Shown here: positions 1 to 7,394 of the stretch, piece after piece | How positions within the stretch are numbered: position 1 is the first letter of the stretch | Layout of the letters: each line of letters starts with the position of its first letter | NCBI GenBank assembly: GCA_030427295.1 | Contig: JAUHWS010000011.1 | Location: 1 to 34,754 of the forward strand | Direction: 5' to 3' | DNA: 34,754 nucleotides | Origin: a bacterium | Lineage (GTDB): Bacteria; Patescibacteriota; Gracilibacteria; UM-FILTER-43-11 | Program-made: the position numbers and the translations under genes | The notes under the pieces: model-generated | Database searches by the model: none | The model's input: the letters and a program-made list of their open reading frames with translations, nothing else | What the model was told of the DNA's origin: nothing

Positions 1-116
1 GTTGTGATGGCTTCATAATACTCATGATCTTTGGGCACATCCGTAAAATCTGCCTTGACTACTTGAATGGGCAGGATGAGCAGGCCTAATAAGATAAGGA
101 GTTGATTTTTTTTCAT
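1..116 (-). CDS. S-layer homology (SLH) domain protein, N-terminal fragment
   Basis: Seen: an ATG at 116 on the minus strand opens a frame that stays open to the window edge, 38 codons. The N-terminus is a classic signal peptide: MKKNQ, a Leu/Ile-rich stretch, then VVKA as a likely cleavage site. The next residues, DFTDVPKDHEYYEAI, match the start of an SLH repeat (FxDVpxdhwyxxAI). Family knowledge: SLH repeats anchor exported proteins to cell-wall polymers. Inference: a secreted or wall-bound surface protein whose body lies to the left of this window. There is no Shine-Dalgarno sequence, as elsewhere here. The total length and any enzymatic domain cannot be known. Confidence 0.7.
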   Translation of the reverse strand, partial: MKKNQLLILLGLLILPIQVVKADFTDVPKDHEYYEAIT

Positions 117-222
117 TTTGTCTTTTTTATTTGTTTTTATTTTAGTCTTTATTTTGATTTTTTTAAAGGCGTATTCCTTAATTACTTATTTTTCTCCTCG
201 CACCTTGCACTTTGTACTTCTA

Positions 223-260
223 GGTGGGTATATACTTTAGATGAGGGTGGGTATATACTT
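223..260 (+). repeat. Paired TATATA box, copy 1
   Basis: Two TATATAC motifs start at 229 and 252, exactly 23 bp apart, joined by a G-rich 17-nt linker. Consensus of the family on this strand: GGGTATATA, 17 nt, TATATACTT. Confidence 0.75.
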
Positions 261-377
261 TTTTCTTAGTTACGAATTGCGAGTTACGAATTACGAATTA
301 AATCGCAATTCCTAAAGCCTCAATTTTTAAACCTTATTCAGACTATAAATAGCTTAAATAAATCCAATTCTAAGTTA

Positions 378-495
378 TTTAGACATTAAAAATTAGATCT
401 TAAGATTTGTTTGAAAAGTATTGATAAGTATTGGAATGAATTGGAGTGAATTAAGACATGGGTATATAGTTGAAGAGAGGGTAAGTATATACTTT
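378..495 (+). repeat. Module B plus paired TATATA box, copy 2 (inverted partner at 34613-34735)
   Basis: TATATA motifs start at 463 and 486 (23 bp). The upstream part includes GATTTGTTTG, GGAATGAATTGG and GTGAATTAAGACAT. The reverse complement of 34613-34735 carries the same strings in the same order, ending in the same paired box. This makes a long imperfect inverted repeat about 34 kb apart, at the two ends of the window. Confidence 0.7.
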
Positions 496-647
496 TTCTC
501 AATGACTAATTTCCAATGTCACAATTTCCAAATAAAACTAAATCCCGAATGTCTAATTTTTAAACCTTTGAACCACTAGCTACGATTTTCCAGCTCCCAG
601 CATTTTTCATAGGATGGGTGTATTGATGAGGGTATGATGACTTTTTC

Positions 648-656
648 TGTTATAAT
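648..656 (+). promoter_or_regulatory. Extended -10 promoter of the MFS gene, leaderless geometry
   Basis: TGT followed by a perfect TATAAT (651-656) forms an extended -10 element. No good -35 exists at a 17-bp spacing. The usual start, 7 nt beyond the -10, would be base 663, the A of the ATG. This predicts a leaderless mRNA. Confidence 0.6.
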
Positions 657-662
657 GAACTC

Positions 663-1835
663 ATGTCTCAATTGGTTTCCGCTCATAATATCCGGTTGCT
701 CAAATGGTTCAACTTCTTTTTAGATTTTAGGCCGTATGCAGCTATTGCGATCATTTATTTTTATCAGGTCACCGGTTCTTATGCGTTGGGTTTGAGTATT
801 TATTCCTTCATTGCCATTTCAACGTCCATTTTTGAAGTGCCTACGGGAGTTTTGTCTGATAAATTAGGCCGTAAAAAGACGATCATTATTGGTGCCTTTA
901 CCATGCTTTTAGGGGTTATTTTTTATACCTTTTGGCAAAGTTATTTAGGCTTGGCAATGGGGGCTATTTTGGAAGGTATTTCCATGTCTTTTTTTAGTGG
1001 GAACAACGAGGCCTTGCTTTATGATAGTTTAAAATCTGAAAAAAAAGAGGGGCAATATTCTCATTTTTTAGGTAAAACTAGCGCCATGTTTCAATTGGGT
1101 TTGGCAATTTCAGTTTTCTTTGGTGGTTTCCTGGCCGAGTGGTCTTTGCAGTATGTCTTCATCGCTTCTATTTTTCCTCAGGTCACGACATTTATTTTGG
1201 CCTTCTTTTTTATCGAGCCTACCACCCATTATGAGGTGATTGAAACCAATATTTTCAGCCATCTAAAAGAAGCGATTCAGGCTTTCATTCGTAACTGGAA
1301 ACTTAGGGATATCAGTCTTTCTTCGATCATTAGTCACGCGGTTGGAGAGACCGTTCATAAATTTGTGCCTTCTTTTTTCGAATTGTTGTGGCCGGTGTGG
1401 GCCTTGGGGATCCCCAGAACTTTGACTTACTTTTTTGGTTTTTTAAGCTTTCATTTTTCAGGGGATGTTATCAAAAAATGGGGTCCGGTTAAAACCATGT
1501 TGAACAGCTCTATTTTTAATCGTTGTGTTGCCATCATTGCCTACGGAATACCCACTCTGATTTCTCCTATTTTAGTGGCTATCCCTTCGTTGACCTTTGG
1601 ATTATTCAAAGTCAGCGAAAGCACTCTCATGCAACAAGAATTTAATGATCACCAACGTGCGACCATGGGATCGCTTAATAGTTTGTTTGGTAATATTTTC
1701 TTTGCCATGTTTGCGGTGGTATTTGGTTATTTTGCTGATGATTGGGGGCCAGCTAAGGCCCTTTTGGTGGGTGAAGTGTTGTTGCTTGTCCTGTTGCCTA
1801 TTTATTGGAAGCTTCTTAAGGCTTCATCCACATAA
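663..1835 (+). CDS. Major facilitator superfamily (MFS) transporter
   Basis: A 390-aa integral membrane protein with about 12 hydrophobic helices, the usual MFS length. The loop between helices 2 and 3 has the diagnostic motif A, GVLSDKLGRKK (residues 62-72), with acidic and basic residues in the expected places. Helices 1-6 and 7-12 are split by a charged central loop around residues 190-215 (EPTTHYEVIETN). Family knowledge: proton- or solute-coupled transport of small molecules across the inner membrane. The substrate is not readable from sequence. The start is ATG 663, directly after an extended -10 promoter. The next gene begins 13 nt after the stop and is probably co-transcribed. Whether it imports or exports is unknown. 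Confidence 0.85.
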   Translation: MSQLVSAHNIRLLKWFNFFLDFRPYAAIAIIYFYQVTGSYALGLSIYSFIAISTSIFEVPTGVLSDKLGRKKTIIIGAFTMLLGVIFYTFWQSYLGLAMGAILEGISMSFFSGNNEALLYDSLKSEKKEGQYSHFLGKTSAMFQLGLAISVFFGGFLAEWSLQYVFIASIFPQVTTFILAFFFIEPTTHYEVIETNIFSHLKEAIQAFIRNWKLRDISLSSIISHAVGETVHKFVPSFFELLWPVWALGIPRTLTYFFGFLSFHFSGDVIKKWGPVKTMLNSSIFNRCVAIIAYGIPTLISPILVAIPSLTFGLFKVSESTLMQQEFNDHQRATMGSLNSLFGNIFFAMFAVVFGYFADDWGPAKALLVGEVLLLVLLPIYWKLLKASST

Positions 1836-1848
1836 CTTTTTTTGTTTT

Positions 1849-2415
1849 ATGAATTGGCCCTTTCGTTTTTCTAAACTCCGAAAAACCCCTCTACTTATTT
1901 GGCTTTTTGTAGTGACTGTTTTACTGAGTTTATTTTTTTTCCATCGAGAATGGTTTGATTTGGCTCAATTGGAATTCTTGTTGGCTGAGCACAAGCTTTG
2001 GGTGGTCTTGATTTATCTTTTTATTCTTTCGATCTTAGGTTTGTTTTTTATTCCCTCCACTCCTTTTGCGGTGGCGGGTGTCTTGCTTTTTCCAGCTGCG
2101 GAGGTTTATGTTTATAATTTGATAGGGATTCTAACTTCTTCTTTCATTGTTTATTATTTTGCTCAGTTTCTTCGTTTGGATGAAGCCTTTCATGCCAAAC
2201 ACCCTCTAAAAATTAGAAAGCTGAAGTCTGCCTTAAAGAATAAAGAGCTCCCCATCATCATCGGATGGAGTGCTTTCCCTCTTGTTCCTACGGATTTGAT
2301 TATTTATGTCAGTAGCACCCTAAAAATAAAAGTTTGGAAGGCTCTTTTGGGCGTATTGATTGGCGAAGGGATTCTTAATGCTTTTTATATTCTTTCCACA
2401 GACTTGCTTGTTTAA
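1849..2415 (+). CDS. VTT/DedA-like (TVP38/TMEM64 family) membrane protein
   Basis: A 188-aa polytopic membrane protein. The same frame is open upstream to 1597, but that part overlaps the MFS gene out of frame, so ATG 1849 is chosen. Features: a basic N-terminus, a first helix at about 13-31, the VTT-domain signature FFIPSTPFAVAG (66-77) that forms the re-entrant loop, a charged cytoplasmic segment (115-133), then FPLVPTDLIIY (143-153), matching the second conserved proline-containing loop. Family knowledge: VTT/DedA proteins act in lipid scrambling or flipping, including undecaprenyl-phosphate recycling in some members. Inference: a lipid-handling role here is possible but unproven. The gene ends in a 4-bp TTAA overlap with the convergent purA stop codon. 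Confidence 0.75.
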   Translation: MNWPFRFSKLRKTPLLIWLFVVTVLLSLFFFHREWFDLAQLEFLLAEHKLWVVLIYLFILSILGLFFIPSTPFAVAGVLLFPAAEVYVYNLIGILTSSFIVYYFAQFLRLDEAFHAKHPLKIRKLKSALKNKELPIIIGWSAFPLVPTDLIIYVSSTLKIKVWKALLGVLIGEGILNAFYILSTDLLV

Positions 2416-3824
2416 CTTAAATTCACATATTGTTCTCGTCCGGGTCCTACACCGATTCCCATGATTTTGCAGCTTGTTCGCTCTTCTATTTCTTCCAATA
2501 ATTTTTTTAGTTCCGCAGGCAAATCGTTTGGTTCTCTCATATCCGAAATGTCTTTAGAAAACGCTGGACGTTGTTCAATGGTGGGCACGACTCGAGCATA
2601 GGCTTCCGCTGAGGCGGGGACATAGTCGATGGATTTTCCGTCGAGGGTGTATCCGGTGACCAATGGGATGGTGCCGGTACTGGTTTTTGAGTAGGCATTG
2701 AGTAAGTCACATTTAGTCAAAACCAATTTTCGAATGCCATTGATTTGAGCGGCATAGGTCAATTGTACTAAATCTAAAGCGCCGATGCGTCGGGGTCTGG
2801 TGGTCACGGTTCCATATTCTCCAGAAAGATGACGGATGGCTTTTCCCATTTCAAATGGGTTTTCTGATTGGAGTAATGCTTCAATATCATAATCTGCTTC
2901 CACCTGGCGCCCATAACGGGGGCTTCCATCTTCATTGGCTTCCATGCAGTAATTTTCTGATTCTTTCCCCCCAAATTCTGAGGCAAAGGGACCGTGCCCC
3001 ACTCTGGACATGATGGCTTTGGCTACTCCGATGGTTTCCCGATGGAACTCAGGAGACAGGTCACCTCCCACGTAGGCGGAGGCGGCTGCTGTTCCACTTG
3101 AGGTGACGTAGGGGATAGAACCTTTATTCACATCCAGCATGAAAGACTGAGCGCCTTCAAACACAACGTTTGCACCACGGCTCACTTTTTTTTGCAAAAA
3201 GAGGGTGTCTGGCTCTACATATTCTGTGATGGTTTCGAGAGCTTGCTTCATTGCTTCAATGCTCATGTCTGTGGACTGATCTTGGAGCTTGTACATGTCT
3301 TTAAAGAAGTTCAGGTTTTCTTTCATTTTTCTGAAGTATTCATCGGTGTTTTCGACGATGTCCCCCAATCGGATATTTAAGAGACGATCTCCCCACATCC
3401 GCAGGGCTCGATCCGCGTAGGCGGGTCCAATTCCGTTCCGTGTGGTTCCAATTTTTCCACCAATCATGTTGTCTAATAAAATATGATGGGGTTGAATGAC
3501 TCCAGCATTCACGCTCAATTTCAATCGGTTTTTTAAGTTGATTCCGATGGCTTCTAGCTTTTGAATTTCATCCACCAACTTAAGAAGGTGCAGGACACAG
3601 CCTGAGCCAACATAAAGTAGTTTTTCCGGATGAAAGATTCCTGAGGGCACCTGTTTCAGGGCTACTTTTTGACCTTTGTATTCAACGGTGTGTCCGGCAT
3701 TGGCTCCTCCGTTAAAACGGGCCACGATGTCGTAATGTTTGGCGATATCATCCACCACACGTGCTTTTCCTTCATCGCCATATTGGGTTCCGATCACAAT
3801 ATCTGCATATCCAGGGGTGTCCAT
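2412..3824 (-). CDS. purA: Adenylosuccinate synthetase
   Basis: Condenses IMP with aspartate using GTP, the first committed step from IMP to AMP; cytoplasmic. The 470-aa protein is slightly longer than the roughly 430 aa typical of bacteria. Visible motifs: GTQYGDEGKARVVDD (P-loop with the catalytic Asp, about residues 12-26), NAGHT with the catalytic His, GTTRNGIGPAYAD, FEGAQSFMLDVNKG, PYVTSSGTAA, and TTRPRRIGALD near the GTP site. The usual GDEGKGK is GDEGKAR here, an uncommon P-loop variant; the catalytic Asp and His are kept. ATG 3824 gives a start just before the P-loop strand. It converges with the VTT gene by 4 bp. No purine genes are adjacent, so it stands alone. Confidence 0.93.
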   Translation of the reverse strand: MDTPGYADIVIGTQYGDEGKARVVDDIAKHYDIVARFNGGANAGHTVEYKGQKVALKQVPSGIFHPEKLLYVGSGCVLHLLKLVDEIQKLEAIGINLKNRLKLSVNAGVIQPHHILLDNMIGGKIGTTRNGIGPAYADRALRMWGDRLLNIRLGDIVENTDEYFRKMKENLNFFKDMYKLQDQSTDMSIEAMKQALETITEYVEPDTLFLQKKVSRGANVVFEGAQSFMLDVNKGSIPYVTSSGTAAASAYVGGDLSPEFHRETIGVAKAIMSRVGHGPFASEFGGKESENYCMEANEDGSPRYGRQVEADYDIEALLQSENPFEMGKAIRHLSGEYGTVTTRPRRIGALDLVQLTYAAQINGIRKLVLTKCDLLNAYSKTSTGTIPLVTGYTLDGKSIDYVPASAEAYARVVPTIEQRPAFSKDISDMREPNDLPAELKKLLEEIEERTSCKIMGIGVGPGREQYVNLS

Positions 3825-4026
3825 TTTTAGGGGGTTAAGGCATGTTCATTGATTTGTCTGGGCGAGGTTTAAGATAGCATAATTCATCACCTTTTGGGAG
3901 CCATTTTTTGTTAGCTATTAGCTGTTAGAAACTTGTCTATGTTTTTTGCCCCATCCTTTAATATTAAGGGCGTGTTTTTTGATTATTTTGGTATACTTTA
4001 TTTGCCTGATGATTTAATGACTTGCT
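3825..4026. other. Divergent purA / alkD-like intergenic region
   Basis: This 202-bp spacer separates divergent genes. An extended -10 for the rightward gene is clear (3989-3997). On the purA side only a weak TGCTATCTT is seen, at a long leader distance. No hairpin or riboswitch was recognised. Confidence 0.5.
3989..3997 (+). promoter_or_regulatory. Extended -10 promoter of the AlkD-like gene
   Basis: TGG-TATACT with no -35 match at 17 bp; predicted start near 4004, a leader of about 23 nt. The string GGTATACTTTA resembles the repeated intergenic GGTATATACTTTA boxes. Confidence 0.5.
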
Positions 4027-4731
4027 ATGACGGCTTTCATGCTCAAAAAAGATTTATTGCTTTTGGCTGATCCAGAAAAAGCTAAATTATTGTTGCGTTT
4101 TTTTAAAACTGGCAAGGGGGAATATGGCGAGGGTGATCAATTTATTGGGGTGACGGTTCCAAATCAACGTCGTGTGGCCAAAGAATATAAAGATTTACCT
4201 TTGTCTGAAATTTTAAAGCTTCTGAATAGCCCTATTCATGAACATCGTTTAACGGCTTTGTTTATTTTGGTTCATCAGTATCAAAAAGGAGATGAGGTCC
4301 ACAAGAAGGTCATTTATGATTTTTATGTCGCGCATCGGGATCGGGTCAATAATTGGGATTTAGTGGATTCTTCTGCGCATAAGATCATGGGAGATTACTT
4401 GTTGGATCGAGATCGTTCCGTACTTTATGATTTTGCTCATTCTGAAGTTTTGTGGGATCGACGCATTGCCATCATTAGTTGTTTCGCTTTCCTTAGTCGA
4501 AATGAATTTAAGGATACCTTGGCTCTTTCTAAAATTCTCTTAAAGGATGACCATGATTTGATTCATAAGGCCGTGGGTTGGCTCCTTCGAGAAGTGGGGA
4601 AAAAAGACCTCAGTCTTTTACTTTCTTTTTTGGATGAGCATGCAACTGAAATGCCTCGCACAATGCTTCGCTATGCGATTGAAAAATTAGACGAATCCAA
4701 ACGGCAGTTTTATTTGAAGAAGAAGTTTTAG
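4027..4731 (+). CDS. AlkD-like DNA alkylation repair protein (HEAT-like repeats)
   Basis: A 234-aa, largely helical protein of the size of AlkD-family 3-alkyladenine/7-alkylguanine glycosylases. Diagnostic segments: [11 protein letters not shown] near the N-terminus, [11 protein letters not shown] in the middle, [14 protein letters not shown], and the C-terminal block [12 protein letters not shown] plus [13 protein letters not shown], which is highly characteristic. Family knowledge: AlkD removes alkylated bases by trapping them on a concave HEAT-repeat surface, using an Asp and aromatic residues. The W-D of NNWDLVD is in the expected position. It acts alone in the cytoplasm. ATG 4027 or ATG 4039 could be the start; 4027 is kept because of promoter spacing. 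A single TATATAC motif follows the stop. Confidence 0.88.
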   Translation: MTAFMLKKDLLLLADPEKAKLLLRFFKTGKGEYGEGDQFIGVTVPNQRRVAKEYKDLPLSEILKLLNSPIHEHRLTALFILVHQYQKGDEVHKKVIYDFYVAHRDRVNNWDLVDSSAHKIMGDYLLDRDRSVLYDFAHSEVLWDRRIAIISCFAFLSRNEFKDTLALSKILLKDDHDLIHKAVGWLLREVGKKDLSLLLSFLDEHATEMPRTMLRYAIEKLDESKRQFYLKKKF

Positions 4732-4897
4732 TTTACTTATGTATATACTTTATTTTCAATTACAATATTCCCCGTGGTATGGCAAAAGCCTTACGGCGAA
4801 GCCACATGATATTGAAGTAAATTACTAATTACGAATTAAATCGCAATTCCTAAGACTTCAATTCTTAAGCCTTATTTTGAATTACTAATGCCTTCTT

Positions 4898-5123
4898 TTT
4901 CTCAGAAGGCGAAGATATATATCTTCGCCTTCATTGAGAAATGGGAAAACGTTTGTTACTCTAGGACGTTAGACCCTAGAGTCGTCTGTATTTGGAACTT
5001 CTGCATTTAAAAAGACTCCCGAGTTAACCTTTCTGGTAAACCACTCTTTACCTCGTGGATCATAAAGGCTTGGGAGTAACATTGGGGTGTAGGATGGGTA
5101 TATACTTTAGGTGAGGGTTACTT
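4898..5123 (+). repeat. Structured repeat element, module A copy 1 (inverted copy at 24909-25139)
   Basis: Four parts are visible. (1) A perfect 28-bp palindrome at 4905-4932 extended by TTTCTCA/TGAGAAA. (2) Hairpin ACTCTAGG/CCTAGAGT (958-965 with 975-982 of the 4-kb block) around loop ACGTTAGAC. (3) A long stem ACTCCCGAG (5015-5023) with CTTGGGAGT (5069-5077), containing CCTTT/AAAGG and a possible H-type pseudoknot GGTAA/TTACC with CCAC/GTGG (5035-5058). (4) A TATATAC box at 5097. The second copy keeps the helices with different bases. The functional strand is unsettled: on the minus strand the third stem is followed by TTTTT, as in a terminator, whereas G-U compatibility gives mixed signals. 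Confidence 0.75.
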
Positions 5124-5170
5124 TATTCTTAGTTACGAATTACGAGTGACAAATTACGAGTTTATTTTTT

Positions 5171-5256
5171 GAGCGTGTAGCGGTCAGTGTATAGCGTTTG
5201 GCTCTATTCTAAGATCTATTTTAGCTAATCGCTACTCGCTATTCGCTACTCGCTTG
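5171..5256 (+). repeat. 7-bp-period tract, block D (related block at 31535-31602)
   Basis: Contains GCGTGTAGCG, GTCAGTGTATAGCG, GGCTC, then CTAATCGCTACTCGCTATTC with a 7-bp period. A related series, in the same orientation, sits at 31535-31602. Non-coding by appearance. Confidence 0.55.
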
Positions 5257-5299
5257 CTGAAAAAGGTACTGAGATGACGTCCAGCATTCCACAGAGGTT

Positions 5300-5336
5300 G
5301 GGTATATAGTTGAGGAGAGGGTGAATATATACTTCT
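5300..5336 (+). repeat. Paired TATATA box at the 3' end of virB4-like gene
   Basis: TATATA motifs start at 5303 and 5326 (23 bp). The box abuts the minus-strand stop codon at 5337. It is preceded by CCAGCATT and GAGG, a module shared with the copies near 14821 and 24716 (inverted). Confidence 0.75.
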
Positions 5337-7334
5337 TTATGCCTCAGCTTCAGATTGCCTTCGACTCAAAACGTCTTCGGGATTGGTGGTGATGATGCGA
5401 TCTTCATCGTAGCTGGCGATGATTTGGATGGCGACGTGTTTTAATCCCGCAAAGAAAAGCCCTTGTCCGACATTGGCGTTCAGCAATAGATATTTTTCTC
5501 CTTCGGTCAGATTAAAAATTTCAGCCAGTCGGTCGATGGCACTGCTCGATTGTTTTAAGAGTAGCTGCATCGACGAGTTGGTGATGATGGGCTTTCCATA
5601 GCTTGAATTCACAAAATCTTCCACATCCTGGGTGATGGTGGTGATTCCCAAGTAATATTTACGGGCTCGTTTAACGAGTCCATACAAAAAGCGAGCACTG
5701 TCTTCGTACTGCATCAAAGACCAGGCTTCATCAATGATTAGGAGTCGTTTCTTTAGGCTTGAGCGTACGGTGTTCCAGATGTAGTTCAAAATAATGTACA
5801 TGGCGATGGGTCTCAGGGCATCTTCCAAATCACGAATGCAGAATACCATCAGTCCACTAGTGTTCAGGTCTACGTTGGTGGGTTTATTGAACAGACCCGA
5901 GAAGGTTCCCACGGTATACTTTTGGAGCCGTTGAGCCAAATTTTCTCCCCCTTGCATGCTACTGAGGATGTCATGCAAGTCTTCCATGGTCGGAGGCTCA
6001 AGTTCGGATGGTTTTGGGGTGTCCATGGTGATGCCTTTTAAGGCATAGGTGTCTAAAAGGGCTTTGTCCATCAAGCCTTCTTCCTCTGGAGTGAGTTTTC
6101 CTAACATCAAATTGAGTAGTCCATGTAGTGTGATGATGTTGGATCGTAGCAATTCACCTGAACTTTCATCTCCTTCACCGATTGGAGAAGGTAGGTCAAA
6201 GGGGTTGATGCGTTGATCTGAATTCAGCGACACGCGCAAATAGGTTCCATTGACGGTTTTAGACAATTCTTCATATTCGTTTTCTGGGTCGATGATAATG
6301 ACTTCCGTTCCCATCATCAGAGAGCGCAAAATTTCGAGTTTCACCGCATAAGATTTACCGGCTCCTGATTTCGCAAATACCACGGAGTTGGCGTTTTCAA
6401 GGTTGAATCGGTCGAAGATGATCAAGCTATCGTTGTGTCGGTTGATTCCATAGAGAATTCCCTCACTACTGGTCATATCAGAGGAGCTGAAGGGGAAGGT
6501 GGTCGATAGGGGGTTGGTGTTCATGTTGTGATGAATTTCAAGTTCATCATTGGCTAGGGGTAGAGATGAGTTGAATCCATGTTCCATTTGCATTTCAGCG
6601 GGTTTGCTGAGCACGAGTTTTCCCCCTAGCGTCGATTCGAGTTTGGTTTGAATTTTTTTGATCTTGTCTTCGTCTTCAGCATAAATCGTGAAATAGAGAC
6701 CAAATTGAAAGAAGCGCTCTTGTCCTCGTTGGAGGTTCCGACGCAGTTCTTCGGCATCTTGCAAGGCGGTTTCGAGGGCGGGGTCAGACACCATGCCTTT
6801 TTCTTGCTCGATGTGGATGCTTGATTGAATTTGAGCGACTTTGTTTTTCAGGAATTTTACCATTTTGGCACTACTGGTGGGATAGATGAACATTGAAATG
6901 TCCATGCTCACGTCGAAGTTGATAACGGGCGAGAGCCAGTTGACTTCGGTGTAGCGTGGGTAGGCATAAACGAAAAAACTTTTGGCAAACATCCCACTGA
7001 CTTTGAGTTTATCGACCATCACTTCCATCGATGAGGGTGAGATCAGGTCTTTGATGGTGGCAATGCCTTCTCGATAAATTTTTTCAGCTTCTCTGATTTC
7101 TTGAGACGTGGTTTTTTCGGTTGATTCTGGCTTTCCTACTTCTTTACCTTCTTTTTCAGTTTTGGGCTTAGCGGGTGGAAAAAGGGTGAGTTTTAGTTTT
7201 TTGAAAAATCCCATTTTTCCCTCTTTTTTTTCAGGATTAGCTGTTTTTTCACCTTCTGTTTGAGGTGTTTTCAGTGAATCAGGAATGCTTGGCGGCACAC
7301 TGACGACGTTTTGATTTTGATTTTCTGCTTCCAT
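5337..7334 (-). CDS. VirB4/TraC-type conjugation/secretion ATPase
   Basis: A 665-aa soluble ATPase. Residues 1-80 are a charged linker rich in Lys/Glu/Pro; 90-300 match the N-terminal VirB4/TraC domain; then Walker A FAKSGAGKS (about 320-328) and Walker B RLLIIDEAWSLM, with the Asp near 535, followed by a RecA-type sensor segment TTITQDVEDF. Family knowledge: VirB4-like ATPases power substrate transfer and pilus assembly in type IV secretion systems. No other T4SS component is in the window. Inference: in CPR-type genomes such orphan or dispersed ATPases may serve DNA uptake or a reduced pilus; not testable here. ATG 7334. The histidine kinase stop lies 60 nt upstream, so co-transcription is plausible. 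The 3' end abuts a paired TATATA box. Confidence 0.85.
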   Translation of the reverse strand: MEAENQNQNVVSVPPSIPDSLKTPQTEGEKTANPEKKEGKMGFFKKLKLTLFPPAKPKTEKEGKEVGKPESTEKTTSQEIREAEKIYREGIATIKDLISPSSMEVMVDKLKVSGMFAKSFFVYAYPRYTEVNWLSPVINFDVSMDISMFIYPTSSAKMVKFLKNKVAQIQSSIHIEQEKGMVSDPALETALQDAEELRRNLQRGQERFFQFGLYFTIYAEDEDKIKKIQTKLESTLGGKLVLSKPAEMQMEHGFNSSLPLANDELEIHHNMNTNPLSTTFPFSSSDMTSSEGILYGINRHNDSLIIFDRFNLENANSVVFAKSGAGKSYAVKLEILRSLMMGTEVIIIDPENEYEELSKTVNGTYLRVSLNSDQRINPFDLPSPIGEGDESSGELLRSNIITLHGLLNLMLGKLTPEEEGLMDKALLDTYALKGITMDTPKPSELEPPTMEDLHDILSSMQGGENLAQRLQKYTVGTFSGLFNKPTNVDLNTSGLMVFCIRDLEDALRPIAMYIILNYIWNTVRSSLKKRLLIIDEAWSLMQYEDSARFLYGLVKRARKYYLGITTITQDVEDFVNSSYGKPIITNSSMQLLLKQSSSAIDRLAEIFNLTEGEKYLLLNANVGQGLFFAGLKHVAIQIIASYDEDRIITTNPEDVLSRRQSEAEA

Positions 7335-7394
7335 TAAAACAATTTAATCCTACTATTATAGCATTTTTTGCTTTTAAATTCAATGTTTCTTTGC

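Larger units (their letters stand above)
117..662. repeat. Repeat-rich spacer left of the MFS gene
   Basis: No gene is seen. The spacer holds two complete paired TATATA boxes (223-260 and 459-495), a degenerate third (about 610-640), 7-bp-period tracts of TTACGAA type (about 270-300) and a block at 378-495. That block recurs inverted at 34613-34735. The start of the SLH gene and the extended -10 promoter of the MFS gene bound it. Confidence 0.7.
4732..5336. repeat. Repeat island between alkD-like gene and virB4-like gene
   Basis: No gene is seen in this 605-bp stretch between two convergent genes. In order it holds a single TATATAC (4741-4752), TTACGAA-type 7-bp tracts (about 4825-4890), the structured module A (4898-5077) with a half-degenerate TATATA box (5091-5123), 7-bp CGCTA(C/T)T tracts (5171-5256), and a paired TATATA box (5300-5335) that ends at the stop codon of the virB4-like gene. 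Confidence 0.75.

Noticed and set aside
1597-1848. N-terminal extension of the VTT/DedA-like protein
   Set aside because: It overlaps the MFS gene in another frame; its sequence is Cys/Leu/Trp-rich shadow translation, and ATG 1849 gives a normal family N-terminus.
2412-3824. PurZ (diaminopurine pathway) instead of PurA
   Set aside because: PurZ lacks the catalytic Asp of GDEGK; it is present here.
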